Assembly (NCBI RefSeq): GCF_030551255.1
Contig: NZ_CP130630.1
Coordinates: 744,001-808,000, forward strand
DNA from: Streptomyces sp. NL15-2K
GTDB taxonomy: Bacteria; Actinomycetota; Actinomycetes; Streptomycetales; Streptomycetaceae
Direction: 5' to 3'
DNA length: 64,000 nucleotides
Shown here one piece after another: positions 41,812-50,534 of this stretch. The notes under the pieces were generated by a model. It saw only the letters and a list, made by a program, of their open reading frames with translations. It had not been told where the DNA came from and did no database searches. Numbering within the stretch: the stretch's first letter is position 1; each line of letters begins with the position of its first letter. A program made the translations under genes and the position numbers.

Positions 41812-43314
41812 ATGTCCCAGAAGACCCTGATCGACAGCGGACCGGAGGGCGCCGTCGAGGCGCCGCCCGAGTCCACCGCCAAGAGATGGTGGATCCTCGC
41901 CGTCATCGCCCTCGCCCAGCTGATGGTGGTCCTGGACGCCACCATCGTGAACATCGCCCTGCCGTCGGCCCAGGCCGATCTCGGGTTCTCCGACGGCAAC
42001 CGGCAGTGGATCGTCACCGCGTACGCGCTGGCGTTCGCCTCCCTGCTCCTGCTCGGCGGACGCATAGCCGACCTGTTCGGCCGCAAGCCCGCCTTCCTCA
42101 TCGGCGTGGTGGGCTTCGGGGCCGTCTCCGCGCTCGGCGGCGCCGCGACCAACTTCGAGATGCTGGTCACCGCACGCGCTCTGCAGGGCGCCTTCGGTGC
42201 ACTCCTCGCGCCGGCCGCGCTCTCTCTGCTGAACACGACGTTCACCGACGCCCGCGAACGCGCCAGGGCCTTCAGCGTCTACGGCGCCATCGCCGGCGCG
42301 GGCGGCGCGGTGGGCCTGCTGCTCGGCGGCATCCTGACCGATGCCTTCGACTGGCGCTGGACGCTGTACGTCAACGTCGTCATCGCGGTCGTCGCCTTCG
42401 CCGGCGGCTGGCTGCTGCTGTCCAACCACCGCGCCGCCACGACCTCCAAGCTGGACGTGCCGGGCACCGTCCTGGTCGCCGCCGGTCTGTTCTCCCTGGT
42501 GTACGGCTTCTCCAACGCGGAGACGCACGACTGGAGTTCCTCCGCCACCTGGGGCTTCCTGATCGCGGGCGGTGTGCTGCTGGCCGCCTTCGCCTGGTGG
42601 CAGACCCGCGCCGCGCATCCCCTGTTGCCGCTGCGGATCCTGCTGGAACGCAACCGCGCCGCCTCCTTCCTGGCCCTGCTGATCTCCGGCGCGGGCATGT
42701 TCGGTGTGTTCCTCTTCCTCACCTACTACCTCCAGCTGAACCTCGGCTTCAGCCCGACGAAGACCGGTGTGGCGTTCCTGCCGATGGTGGCGGCGCTGAT
42801 GGTGGCGGCACAGCTCGGCACCACGACCCTGCTGCCGAGGATCGGGCCGAAGGCCGTTGTCCCGCTGGGCTTCGCGATCGCCGTCGCGGGCATGGCCTGG
42901 CTGACCGGGATCGGGACGGACTCGCACTACGCGAGCGCGGTACTGCCGCAGCTCATCGTGATCGGCGCGGGTCTCGGTCTGGTGATGCCGGCGGCCATGC
43001 AGCTGGCCACCGGCGGCGTGGCGGCCGAGGACGCGGGCGTCGCCTCCGCCGCGGTCAACGCCATGCAGCAGGTGGGCGGTTCGATCGGTACGGCCCTGCT
43101 GAACACGCTGGCCGCGAGCGCCGCGACCGACTACCTGGCCGGGAAGGACCCGACGAACAAGCTGACCCAGGCCCAGGCGACGATCGAGAGCTACACCACC
43201 GCCTTCTGGTGGTCGGCGGGCTTCTTCGCCGCCAGCGCGCTGATCGCCTTCCTGCTCTACCGGCGCGGGCTGCCGGAGCAGGACGCGGATGCCGCACCAG
43301 TCGTACACATGTGA
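41812..43314 (+). CDS. DHA2-family MFS efflux pump (EmrB/QacA-type, 14 TMS)
   Basis: A 500-residue MFS transporter. TM1 WILAVIALAQLMVVLDATIVNIALPSAQ carries the DHA2 LDxTIVNVALP motif D1; motif A LLLGGRIADLFGRKP follows TM2; motif C-like GAIAGAGGAVGLLLGGILTD lies in TM5. Fourteen hydrophobic segments are evident. Likely exports cationic or hydrophobic drugs by proton antiport. Its promoter has two palindromic operators. Divergent from the ArsR gene; ends at a strong terminator. Confidence 0.93.
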   Translation: MSQKTLIDSGPEGAVEAPPESTAKRWWILAVIALAQLMVVLDATIVNIALPSAQADLGFSDGNRQWIVTAYALAFASLLLLGGRIADLFGRKPAFLIGVVGFGAVSALGGAATNFEMLVTARALQGAFGALLAPAALSLLNTTFTDARERARAFSVYGAIAGAGGAVGLLLGGILTDAFDWRWTLYVNVVIAVVAFAGGWLLLSNHRAATTSKLDVPGTVLVAAGLFSLVYGFSNAETHDWSSSATWGFLIAGGVLLAAFAWWQTRAAHPLLPLRILLERNRAASFLALLISGAGMFGVFLFLTYYLQLNLGFSPTKTGVAFLPMVAALMVAAQLGTTTLLPRIGPKAVVPLGFAIAVAGMAWLTGIGTDSHYASAVLPQLIVIGAGLGLVMPAAMQLATGGVAAEDAGVASAAVNAMQQVGGSIGTALLNTLAASAATDYLAGKDPTNKLTQAQATIESYTTAFWWSAGFFAASALIAFLLYRRGLPEQDADAAPVVHM

Positions 43315-43342
43315 GCGGCCTCGCCTGAACCGCGCCTGGTCC

Positions 43343-43378
43343 GAGGGGCCGCCGTCTGCAGGGAGACGGCGGCCCCTC
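43343..43378 (+). terminator. Terminator after the MFS gene
   Basis: A 15-bp perfect stem (GAGGGGCCGCCGTCT, 43343-43357, with 43364-43378) and a GCAGGG loop, 29 bp after the stop, followed by TT. Confidence 0.85.
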
Positions 43379-43432
43379 TTCGCTTGGCCCCTTCACTTGC
43401 TCCTCTTCACTTGCTCCTCTTCGCTTGCCCCT
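43378..43432. repeat. 14-bp tandem repeat
   Basis: About four head-to-tail copies of CTTCACTTGCTCCT; the two central ones are identical (43391-43404, 43405-43418) and the outer ones diverge (CTTCGCTTG-type). It sits in the gap between the MFS terminator and the Ppx gene and may be a slippage-prone tract. Confidence 0.75.
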
Positions 43433-43530
43433 TCGTCGCTTGGCGCCTTTTCGGCTTGACGCCCATTCGCTCGAATGTCGGACACCCTCGCTGACGTTGG
43501 ACGGTGCCGCGAGTGGGTACCCACCGGTCC

Positions 43531-44607
43531 ATGCGAATCAGCGTGGTGGATGTGGGATCGAACACGGTCAGGCTGGTTGTGGCGGACGCGGAGGGTGGGG
43601 TGCCGCTGCCGGTCCACACCGCCAAATGGCGCCTGAGGCTCTCCGACCACGTGCGGCCCGGAGGCCCCGTTCCGAAGGAGGCCGTGGAGCGGCTGGTCGA
43701 CGCGGTCGCCGAGGCGAGCAGGACGGCGACCCGGTGGGGCGCGGCCGGCCCGCTGGCCTTCGCGACGGCCGTGGTGCGCAGTGCCCCGAACCGCCGGGAG
43801 GTGCTGCGTACCGTGCGGGCGCGGACCGGGGTCGCTCTGTGCACCCTGCCGGGCGAGGTGGAGGCCGAGTTGACGTTCCTCGGGGCCCGGCGCTGGATGG
43901 GCTGGCGATCGGGGCCGCTCGCCCTGCTGGACATCGGCGGCGGCTCGCTCGAGGTGGCCTTCGGTCGCGGCCGGCTGCCGGACTTCGTGGCCTCGCTGCC
44001 GCTCGGCGCGGGACGGCTGACCCATGAGTTCTTCGAGGGCCAGGACCCGCCGCCCCCGGAGAGGGTGCGGGCGTTGCGCCGCAAGGTCCGCCACCAGCTG
44101 AGAGACGTCGCGGCCCGGATCCGCTGGGAGGGACCCCGCACGGCGGTGGCCACCTCCCGCACCTTCCAGCAGCTGGGCCGCCTGTGCGGAGCCCCGCCCG
44201 GCCGCCACGGCCCGTTCGTGGAGCGGCTGTTGCACCGCCCCGACCTGCGGGAGGCGGTCGGTCGCCTGGCCGCCCTCCCGGCCGCCGAACGCGCCGCGCT
44301 TCCCGGCATCTCCGCACCGCGCGCCGCACAGAGCCTGGCCGGCGCGGTGGTGGGGCACACCGCGATGAAGCTGACCGGGATCAAGACGCTCACGGTCTGC
44401 CCGTGGGCGATCCGCGAGGGTGTCCTGCTGCGCCACATAGAGGACGGGGCGGCCTGGTGGGCGGAGGTCGCCCGCCGCAACGAGGAGGCCGCGCCGCCGG
44501 ATCCGGTGCCGCTGCGCATCGCGCCCCCGACGAGCCGAACCGAGGAAGGAGACAGCCATGCCCGACGACCGGAACCGGGAACACAAGCAGCCCGAGACGG
44601 CGCTTGA
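43531..44607 (+). CDS. Ppx/GppA-family phosphatase
   Basis: A 358-residue ASKHA-fold protein: RISVVDVGSNTVRLVVADAEGG (P-loop 1), FATAVVRSAPNRREVL, GPLALLDIGGGSLEVAFG (~residues 131-148), LPLGAGRLTHEFF and TAVATSRTFQQLGRL. This is the exopolyphosphatase/pppGpp phosphohydrolase family, acting on polyphosphate or guanosine pentaphosphate. ATG 43531 gives the standard N-terminus MRxSVVDVGSNT; an upstream ATG (43504) adds nine non-homologous residues. The C-terminal ~50 bp overlap the next small gene. Confidence 0.9.
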   Translation: MRISVVDVGSNTVRLVVADAEGGVPLPVHTAKWRLRLSDHVRPGGPVPKEAVERLVDAVAEASRTATRWGAAGPLAFATAVVRSAPNRREVLRTVRARTGVALCTLPGEVEAELTFLGARRWMGWRSGPLALLDIGGGSLEVAFGRGRLPDFVASLPLGAGRLTHEFFEGQDPPPPERVRALRRKVRHQLRDVAARIRWEGPRTAVATSRTFQQLGRLCGAPPGRHGPFVERLLHRPDLREAVGRLAALPAAERAALPGISAPRAAQSLAGAVVGHTAMKLTGIKTLTVCPWAIREGVLLRHIEDGAAWWAEVARRNEEAAPPDPVPLRIAPPTSRTEEGDSHARRPEPGTQAARDGA

Positions 44608-44740
44608 GGAAGTCCTGCGCGAGATCGAGGACGCCGAACGGCGCACCGGGGACTCCGCCGAGCAGCGACGCCGCAGGGGCGAGGCCTCAGAGGCCATCAC
44701 CCCCAACACGGACGCACAGGAGAAGTCCCAGGGCGACTGA
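44558..44740 (+). CDS. Small charged hypothetical protein (60 aa)
   Basis: A 60-residue, highly charged protein (PETALEEVLREIEDAERRTGDSAEQRRRRGEASEA), predicted helical or disordered, with no known domain. ATG 44558 has GAAGGAGA 6 bp upstream, which is good evidence that it is translated even though its first 50 bp overlap the end of the Ppx gene in another frame. Short acidic/basic proteins like this are common next to phosphatases in Streptomyces. No function is proposed. Confidence 0.65.
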   Translation: MPDDRNREHKQPETALEEVLREIEDAERRTGDSAEQRRRRGEASEAITPNTDAQEKSQGD

Positions 44741-44883
44741 CCCGCGGGCTCTACGAGGGCGGCGCCGCCGAGGGCCGAGTCTGGAGGACCGCGCCACGCC
44801 GCACAGGTTGGCGGCATGGCCCGGCCCGTCCGTCCGTCTCCACGCCGGTGGGTGTCGCGGCACCGGCGGGGTACCCGGGGCAC

Positions 44884-45945
44884 ATGCCGTACGACCGCGC
44901 AGAACCAGCGTTGCCCTCCGCCCGGGGCCCGGTCTCGGCAGCCGTCGAGGAGTATCTGCTGGGCTCCGGACCGCTGCCGCGCCGGCACGACGTCGCCGGG
45001 TCGGCGGTGTACGGCGACGACCTCCAGCTCGCTCTGTACCTCTGCTACGAACTGCACTACCGCGGCTTCGCGGGCGTGGCCCCGGAACGCGAGTGGGACC
45101 CGGACCTGCTGCACACGCGCGCGGCACTGGAGCACCGTTTCCTGGCGGCCCTGCGTGCGGACACCGATGTCCACAGCGGCGTCGAAGAGGCCGTCGGGGA
45201 GCTCCTGGTCGAGCCGGTCGACGGCACGGGCGTCACCCACTACCTCCGCGAGGAGGGCGAACTGTGGCAGTTGCGCGAGTACGCCGCCCAGCGCTCCCTC
45301 TACCACCTGAAGGAGGCGGACCCGCACGCCTGGGTGCTGCCGCGGCTGTGGGGCAGGGCCAAGGCGGGCATGGCGGCGGTGGAGTTCGACGAGTTCGGCG
45401 GCGGCCGCCCCGACCGAGTGCACGCGCGGCTGTTCGCCGACCTGATGGCCGACCTGGGCCTGGAGACGACGTACGGCCGTTACCTCGACGCGGCCTGCGC
45501 CCAGGCCCTGGCCACGGTGAACCTCATGTCCCTGTTCGGCCTGCACCGAGCCCTCCGGGGCGCCCTGGTGGGCCACTTCGCCGCGGTCGAGATCACGTCC
45601 TCCCCCGGCTCCCGCCGCCTGGCCGAGGCGATGCGCCGCACGCACGCCGGGCCCGCCGCCGAGTTCTTCTACGACGAGCACGTCGAGGCCGACGCGGTCC
45701 ACGAGCAGGTCGTGCGGCATGACGTCATCGGTGGTCTGCTGGCCGAGGAGCCGCACCTCGCCGCCGACGTCGCCTTCGGTATCGACGCCACCGGGCATGT
45801 CGAGGACCGGTTCGCCGCTCGGCTGCTCACGAACTGGCGGGCGGGACGGTCGTCGCTGCGCACGCCTCTGGACGCCTCGTCGGGCACGCCCCCCACTTCC
45901 GAACCCCTGGTGACTCCTGAATGCCGGGGTACCCGGACGGGGTGA
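44884..45945 (+). CDS. Heme-oxygenase-like diiron (HDO-type) iron-containing redox protein
   Basis: A 353-residue protein of the iron-containing redox enzyme family, with a heme-oxygenase-like helical bundle. Candidate metal ligands are Glu/His in LYLCYELHYRG (~residues 53-63), EFDEFGGGRPDRVH (~165-178) and FFYDEHVEADAVHEQVVRHD (~260-279). Family members bind a labile diiron centre and catalyse N-oxygenation, desaturation or C-C cleavage. ATG 44884 is used rather than ATG 44848. Its end overlaps a HemK-like methyltransferase gene, which overlaps a CDGSH gene, so three proteins are made from one message. Confidence 0.78.
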   Translation: MPYDRAEPALPSARGPVSAAVEEYLLGSGPLPRRHDVAGSAVYGDDLQLALYLCYELHYRGFAGVAPEREWDPDLLHTRAALEHRFLAALRADTDVHSGVEEAVGELLVEPVDGTGVTHYLREEGELWQLREYAAQRSLYHLKEADPHAWVLPRLWGRAKAGMAAVEFDEFGGGRPDRVHARLFADLMADLGLETTYGRYLDAACAQALATVNLMSLFGLHRALRGALVGHFAAVEITSSPGSRRLAEAMRRTHAGPAAEFFYDEHVEADAVHEQVVRHDVIGGLLAEEPHLAADVAFGIDATGHVEDRFAARLLTNWRAGRSSLRTPLDASSGTPPTSEPLVTPECRGTRTG

Positions 45946-46607
45946 ACCCTCTGGTACCGCCGCTCGCCCTCCCGGGTGTGTACACCCCGCAGGAGGACAC
46001 CGCCCTGCTGGTCGGGGCCCTGTCCGAGGAACCGCTCCGGCCGGGCGCGGACGTCCTCGACATGGGGACCGGGACCGGTGCGCTGGCCCTCGCGGCCGCT
46101 CGCCTCGACACCCGGGTGACCGCGGTGGACGTGTCCTGGCTCGCGGTGTTCACGGCCCGGCTGAACGCCTGGCTGACGAGGCTGCCGGTGCGCATCCGAC
46201 GCGGGAACCTCTTCGCCCCCGTCCGCGACCGGTCGTTCGACCTCATCCTGACCAACCCGCCGTACGTACCGACGCCGGAGGCCGGGCGGCCGCCCCGGGG
46301 CGCCGCCCGGTCCTGGGACGCGGGCCCGGACGGGCGCTTCGTGCTGGACCGGATCTGCCGGGAGGCCCCTTCACGGCTGCGTCCTGGCGGCGTCCTGCTG
46401 ATCGTGCACTCCGCGCTGAGCGACCCCGGCCGGACGGTCGAGGGGCTGCGCGCGGCCGGGCTGAAGGTGGCCGTGACCCGCCGTCGCCGGATCGCGTTCG
46501 GTCCGGTACTGCGCGCCCGGCAGGACTGGCTGCGCGAGCGCGGACTGCTGTCCCCCGCCGAACACAAGGAAGAGCTGGTGGTCGTCCGTGCCGAACTCCC
46601 CGTCTGA
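45921..46607 (+). CDS. HemK/PrmC-like methyltransferase
   Basis: A 228-residue SAM methyltransferase. Motif I is VLDMGTGTGALALAAARL (~residues 44-61), post-I VTAVDVSWLAVFTARLNAW, and the N-methylation signature LILTNPPYVPTPEAG (~108-122, NPPY), as in PrmC/HemK that modify Gln in release factors or other amide/base substrates. It lacks an N-terminal PrmC helical domain, so it resembles the shorter HemK2-like group. It overlaps the redox-protein gene by 25 bp at its start and the CDGSH gene by 20 bp at its end. Confidence 0.87.
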   Translation: MPGYPDGVNPLVPPLALPGVYTPQEDTALLVGALSEEPLRPGADVLDMGTGTGALALAAARLDTRVTAVDVSWLAVFTARLNAWLTRLPVRIRRGNLFAPVRDRSFDLILTNPPYVPTPEAGRPPRGAARSWDAGPDGRFVLDRICREAPSRLRPGGVLLIVHSALSDPGRTVEGLRAAGLKVAVTRRRRIAFGPVLRARQDWLRERGLLSPAEHKEELVVVRAELPV

Positions 46608-46806
46608 CCCGCCCCGCCGGCTCACGGTGCGGCGCCGGGGTCCGATCCTGGTGGACGGCCCGGTGGAAGTGGAACTCGAGGACGGCACCACGGTGTCCTC
46701 CGACCGCTTCCGTGTGGCCCTGTGCACCTGCCGCCGCAGCCGGCGCTATCCGTGGTGCGACACCAGTCACCGGGACCGAGGCGACGGCCGCCGCGGCGAG
46801 GACTGA
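46588..46806 (+). CDS. CDGSH iron-sulfur domain protein
   Basis: A 72-residue protein with the CDGSH motif region CTCRRSRRYPWCDTSHRD (~residues 47-64), providing three Cys and one His for a 2Fe-2S cluster; the Gly of CDGSH is Thr here. GTG 46588 lies within the end of the methyltransferase gene, so the two are translationally coupled. Together with the diiron protein it suggests an iron/redox operon. Confidence 0.85.
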   Translation: MPNSPSDPPRRLTVRRRGPILVDGPVEVELEDGTTVSSDRFRVALCTCRRSRRYPWCDTSHRDRGDGRRGED

Positions 46807-46909
46807 GGTATTCGACCGCTCGTGTCGGCCGCGAAGGCGGGCTTGAGGCCGCCGCCCGCGACACCCGCGTGCTGTGCCGGGCCGAGGCCCGGACCCTGCT
46901 GTGAGCCGA

Positions 46910-46946
46910 GGGGTCGGCGGGCGGCCCCACTCCGTCCGCCGACCCC
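46910..46946. terminator. Hairpin terminator between CDGSH and SSI genes
   Basis: GGGGTCGGCGGGCGG (46910-46924) pairs with CCGTCCGCCGACCCC (46932-46946) apart from one G-T, with a 7-nt loop. Both flanking genes point at it. Confidence 0.75.
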
Positions 46947-47040
46947 CGGTGCGAGATCACAGGTCCCCGTGCCAGGGGCACACACACTCCCCAGCTGCGG
47001 GCCCCCCGGGAGGGTCACGAGGACCCTGCGATCCCGGTCC

Positions 47041-47487
47041 TCAGAACGCGAAGACGCTGCTCCCGTAGGTGGTCTTCACGCACTCGTTGGCGAAGGTGCG
47101 CTCATAGGAGACGCGCTGGCCCCGCCAGACACCGTCGACCGTGACCACCACGGGGTCGTACTCCTTGGTGCAGGCGACGCCGCCCCTGACCGCCAGGGCG
47201 TTCAAGTCCCCGTCGGCGGCGCGCAGTTCGGCACACGCCGGGTTCGCCGCCGGATGGGTGCCGGAGGCGGTCGGGGCGCAGGTCAGGGTGACGGCGCGGT
47301 GCGGGGTGGTGGTGGCCGCGCTCTCGCCGCGGCCCAGGGTGAGTACCAGGGCCGAGGGGGCGTAGAGCGTGGTCGGGGCGGTGGACGGGACTGTGCCCGG
47401 GGCGGCGAACGCGGCCCCGGTGAGGGGTCCGCAGACGGCGGTGGCCGTGAGACCGAGGGTCGCTGCCCAGCGCGCGGTGTTCCGCAT
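47041..47487 (-). CDS. Streptomyces subtilisin inhibitor (SSI) family protease inhibitor
   Basis: A 148-residue secreted inhibitor with a signal peptide ([24 protein letters not shown]) and a mature domain (~33-148). Four Cys sit at the SSI positions ([25 protein letters not shown]), forming two disulfides; the C-terminus TYGSSVFAF is the standard SSI end. The reactive-site loop reads C-T-K-E-Y, so P1 is Lys rather than the Met of SSI, pointing to trypsin-like targets. ATG 47487 is preferred since GGAAGG is correctly spaced; ATG 47496 overlaps the SD. Probably controls a secreted trypsin- or subtilisin-like protease. Confidence 0.93.
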   Translation of the reverse strand: MRNTARWAATLGLTATAVCGPLTGAAFAAPGTVPSTAPTTLYAPSALVLTLGRGESAATTTPHRAVTLTCAPTASGTHPAANPACAELRAADGDLNALAVRGGVACTKEYDPVVVTVDGVWRGQRVSYERTFANECVKTTYGSSVFAF

Positions 47488-47810
47488 TGTGTGCATCCTT
47501 CCGCTGAATTCGAGGGTGTGCCGTACCCGGCTCGATCGGTGCCGGAACGGCGAGCGCGAGTCTGCCGAGTCCGCCGCGGAAACTCACATCGACCCCACAG
47601 GTTTCAGTAACATTGCGTGTTGAATCAGTGGCGGGAAGTCACGTAATTCGAACGTTCCCACCCCTGGAGTGGGCGGTTCTTGATCGCCCGATCACGCCGG
47701 ATGGCCGGATTTCCCCTGCTCGGCAATAGGCCTGAAACATTCCGCTTCAGCCGTCGGCGCACTCCCTCGCAACCCTTGCGTTCCGGTTCGATCGGAGTAA
47801 TCGTAATTAC
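47488..47810. other. Divergent intergenic region between SSI and a hypothetical gene
   Basis: About 320 bp. It contains AT-rich stretches near 47600-47650, suitable for the leftward SSI promoter, and an inverted repeat GTAATC (47799-47804) / GATTAC (47813-47818) across the start codon of the rightward gene. No small gene was supported. Confidence 0.5.
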
Positions 47811-48362
47811 ATGATTACCAACGAACAGCATGAGAAGCTGCGCGGCTGGTTCGCCGGCCGCCTGCCGGACGATCTCTTCGAGGCTCTGGTCGAGGTGACG
47901 GCCGACCGCGAGGAGATCACCGTGATCGGCCGGATCCCCGAACCCCGGCTGGGCGAGGACGCCTCGGCCGCCGAGCGCGAGGCGGCCGTCCAGGGCCGGA
48001 CCCAGGAGTTCCGGGAGCGCACCCGGGAGGCCCGGATGGCCGTGGCCCGCGAGGCCGAGCACCGGTTCGACCGGAAGGTCTCCTGGGGCGTGGAGTGCGG
48101 CGGACAGCGGGCCCTGTTCACGCATGTGGCGGCGCCCGTCATGACGCGGCTGCGCCAGCCCGAGCGCCAGGTCCTCGACACCCTCATCGCCGGCGGCGTC
48201 GCCCGCAGCCGCAGCGACGCCCTCGCCTGGTGCGTGCGCCTGGTCCAGCGGCACGCCGACGACTGGCTCACCGAGCTGCGGGACTCCCTCGAACACGTCC
48301 AGCGGGTGCGGGCGCAGGGTCCCGACGCCGAGCCGGAGGACACGCCGACCGACGACAAGTGA
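47811..48362 (+). CDS. Conserved actinobacterial hypothetical protein (183 aa)
   Basis: A 183-residue soluble protein without a domain I can name. N-terminal TNEQHEKLRGWFAGRLPDDLFEALVEVTADREEITVIGRIPEP (~2-44) looks like a small alpha/beta module; then a charged coiled-coil segment EREAAVQGRTQEFRERTREARMAVAREAEHRF (~55-87) and a C-terminal LDTLIAGGVARSRSDALAWCVRLVQRHADDWLTELRDSLEHVQ, which has a ribbon-helix-helix-like arrangement. ATG 47811 is preceded by GGAG 8 bp upstream. Possibly DNA-binding, but function unknown. Confidence 0.75.
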   Translation: MITNEQHEKLRGWFAGRLPDDLFEALVEVTADREEITVIGRIPEPRLGEDASAAEREAAVQGRTQEFRERTREARMAVAREAEHRFDRKVSWGVECGGQRALFTHVAAPVMTRLRQPERQVLDTLIAGGVARSRSDALAWCVRLVQRHADDWLTELRDSLEHVQRVRAQGPDAEPEDTPTDDK

Positions 48363-48567
48363 GGGAGGGGGCGTCCGTTCACCGCCTTTGCGTCCACGCC
48401 GTCACACGCCGACGCGTCCACCGCCGTCCCTCGCTGGAGCGGGCCGTGTACGGGCCCGAGGGCGCGCGGCTCGCCCGTACCGTCGACGTGCCGGTGCCGC
48501 CGATCACCGGGCCCGGCGCACCTGGTGACGAGGCGTCATTGTCAGACCCCTCCGCTACGTTGCGGGC

Positions 48568-49263
48568 ATGACTCATTTCGTACTGGTGGCAGGTGCCTGG
48601 CTCGGCGCGTGGGCGTGGGACGAGACGGCGGCCGAACTGCGCTCGGCAGGCCACGACGTCCATCCGCTCACACTGTCCGGCCTCGCCGAGAAGCGGGGCG
48701 TGCCCGCCGGGCAGCAGACACACGTCCAGGACATCGTCGGCGAGGTAGAGCGCCTCGATCTGCGCGATGTCGTCCTCGTCGGACACAGCTACTCCGGAGT
48801 CCCGGTCGGCCAGGCGGCCGAGCGGATCGGTGACCGGCTGCGGCGCGTGGTGTTCGTCGACGCGAACGTTCCGGTCGACGGCGAGACGTTCCTCTCGGAC
48901 TGGCCGAGCGACCATGTGCGCGAGGCGATCACGGCGGGCGGCGGCTTCTGGCCGCCGCTGCCCGCGCCCGAGTACGCCGGCCAGGGGCTGACGGACGAGC
49001 AGATCGCCCGGTTCCTCGACGGCGCGACACCGCATCCGGGAGCCACACTGACCGAACCGGCCGTCCTCACCCGTCCCCTCGGCGACCTCCCCGCCACGTA
49101 CATCAAGTGCCTGCTCGACGGGGACGAGCCGAGGCCCGCCGCGGCCGAGCTGCTCAAGAGCGAGCACTGGGAGCTGGTCGAGATGGACACCGGGCACTGG
49201 CCGATGTTCTCCCGGCCCCGCGAGCTGGCCCGGGTCCTGCACGAGTCGGCCGCCCGATCCTGA
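48568..49263 (+). CDS. Alpha/beta hydrolase
   Basis: A 231-residue serine hydrolase: FVLVAGAWLGAWAWDE (oxyanion strand, ~residues 4-19), nucleophile elbow VVLVGHSYSGVPVGQ with Ser ~74, acidic residue region GDLPATYIKCLLDGDEP and the catalytic His in VEMDTGHWPMFSRP. The pattern fits salicylate esterase/methylesterase-like actinobacterial hydrolases. Substrate unknown. It starts a rightward pair with the FMN oxidase, separated by ~90 bp. Confidence 0.9.
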   Translation: MTHFVLVAGAWLGAWAWDETAAELRSAGHDVHPLTLSGLAEKRGVPAGQQTHVQDIVGEVERLDLRDVVLVGHSYSGVPVGQAAERIGDRLRRVVFVDANVPVDGETFLSDWPSDHVREAITAGGGFWPPLPAPEYAGQGLTDEQIARFLDGATPHPGATLTEPAVLTRPLGDLPATYIKCLLDGDEPRPAAAELLKSEHWELVEMDTGHWPMFSRPRELARVLHESAARS

Positions 49264-49354
49264 CTCCTGATCCGCCCCTGGTGGACGGGCTGCCGCCGGT
49301 TCGCCAGGATCGTCGGGACGGCGCTGCTCGACGAGGAGAGGCGGGGCGGTACGC

Positions 49355-50524
49355 ATGGGCAAGCACTGGGCGGACTTCCAGTACGAGATCTACCTGAACG
49401 GGATGTCGGGTGCGGTACCGCGCCTGCCCACCGATCTGACCCGGCTGGAGGAGATGGCCGAGCAGCGGCTCGGCCCCGGCCCGGTCGGCTATGTGGCGGG
49501 CAGCGCGGGCGACGGCAGCACCGCCCGGGCCAACCGGGCGGCACTGCGGCGGCGCAGGATCGTGCCGCGCATGCTGCGGGACGTGCACGAGCGTGACCTG
49601 TCCGTCGAGCTGTGGGGCCGCGCGCTGCCCGCCCCGCTGGCCCTGGCGCCGGTCGGCGTGCTGTCGATCATGCACCCGGACGCGGAGCCTGCCGCCGCCC
49701 GGGCCGCCGCCGCGCAGGGCGTGCCGTACATCCTGTCGTCGGCCTCCAGTACGCCGATGGAGCAGGTCGCGGAGGCGATGGGGGACGCCGAGCGCTGGTT
49801 CCAGCTGTACTGGCCGAAGGACCGTGAAGTGGCCCGGAGTTTCCTGGACCGGGCGAGGGCGGCGGGGTTCACCGCGCTGGTCGTCACGCTGGACACGCCG
49901 CTGCTGTCCTGGCGGCCGCGCGACCTCGACCAGGCGTATCTGCCGTTCCTGCATGGCGTCGGTACCGCGAACTACTTCTCCGACCCGGCGTTCCAGGCGG
50001 GCCTGGCCAAGCCGGTGCACGAGGATCCGAACGCGGCGGTGATGCACTTCGTCGGGATGTTCGCGGATCCCGGCAAGACCTGGCCGGACCTGGCGTTCCT
50101 CCGGGAGAACTGGAACGGCCCGATCGTCCTCAAGGGCATCCTGCACCCGGACGACGCCCGCCTCGCCGCCGACGCCGGGATGGACGGGGTCGTCGTGTCC
50201 AACCACGGCGGCCGCCAGGTGGCCGGCTCGGTCGCGGCGGCCGACGCGCTGCCGCGGGTCGCGGAAGCGGTCGGCGATCGCCTGACCGTGCTCTTCGACA
50301 GCGGCGTCCGCACCGGCGACGACGTGTTCAAGGCCCTCGCGCTCGGCGCGCGGGCGGTCCTGGTCGGACGGCCCTACGTCTACGGACTCGGCCTCGACGG
50401 ACAGCCCGGCGTCGAGCACGTGATCCGTTGTCTGCTCGCCGAGTTCGACCTCACGCTCGCCCTGTCGGGCCACGCCACGCCGACCGGCGTGGGCCCCAGC
50501 GACCTCGTGGAGGACCCGGCGTGA
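49355..50524 (+). CDS. FMN-dependent alpha-hydroxyacid oxidase (lactate 2-monooxygenase-like)
   Basis: A 389-residue TIM-barrel flavoprotein. PAPLALAPVGVLSIMHPDAE (FMN binding, ~residues 91-110), YILSSASSTPMEQVAEAM, LVVTLDTPLLSWRPRDL, FLRENWNGPIVLKGILHPDDA with the FMN-contacting Lys, and the catalytic VVSNHGGRQV (His ~288, Arg ~291) followed by LFDSGVRTGDDVFKALALGARAVLVGRPYVYGL. Length and N-terminal FQYEIYLNGM suggest the lactate 2-monooxygenase/PEP-type branch that oxidises L-lactate or related 2-hydroxyacids. Convergent with the ricin protein gene 10 bp away. Confidence 0.92.
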   Translation: MGKHWADFQYEIYLNGMSGAVPRLPTDLTRLEEMAEQRLGPGPVGYVAGSAGDGSTARANRAALRRRRIVPRMLRDVHERDLSVELWGRALPAPLALAPVGVLSIMHPDAEPAAARAAAAQGVPYILSSASSTPMEQVAEAMGDAERWFQLYWPKDREVARSFLDRARAAGFTALVVTLDTPLLSWRPRDLDQAYLPFLHGVGTANYFSDPAFQAGLAKPVHEDPNAAVMHFVGMFADPGKTWPDLAFLRENWNGPIVLKGILHPDDARLAADAGMDGVVVSNHGGRQVAGSVAAADALPRVAEAVGDRLTVLFDSGVRTGDDVFKALALGARAVLVGRPYVYGLGLDGQPGVEHVIRCLLAEFDLTLALSGHATPTGVGPSDLVEDPA

Positions 50525-50534
50525 GCGGCCGTGG

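Noticed and set aside
46722..46904. Small rightward frame after the CDGSH gene
   Set aside because: Starts inside the CDGSH gene in another frame, no SD, and runs into the terminator region.
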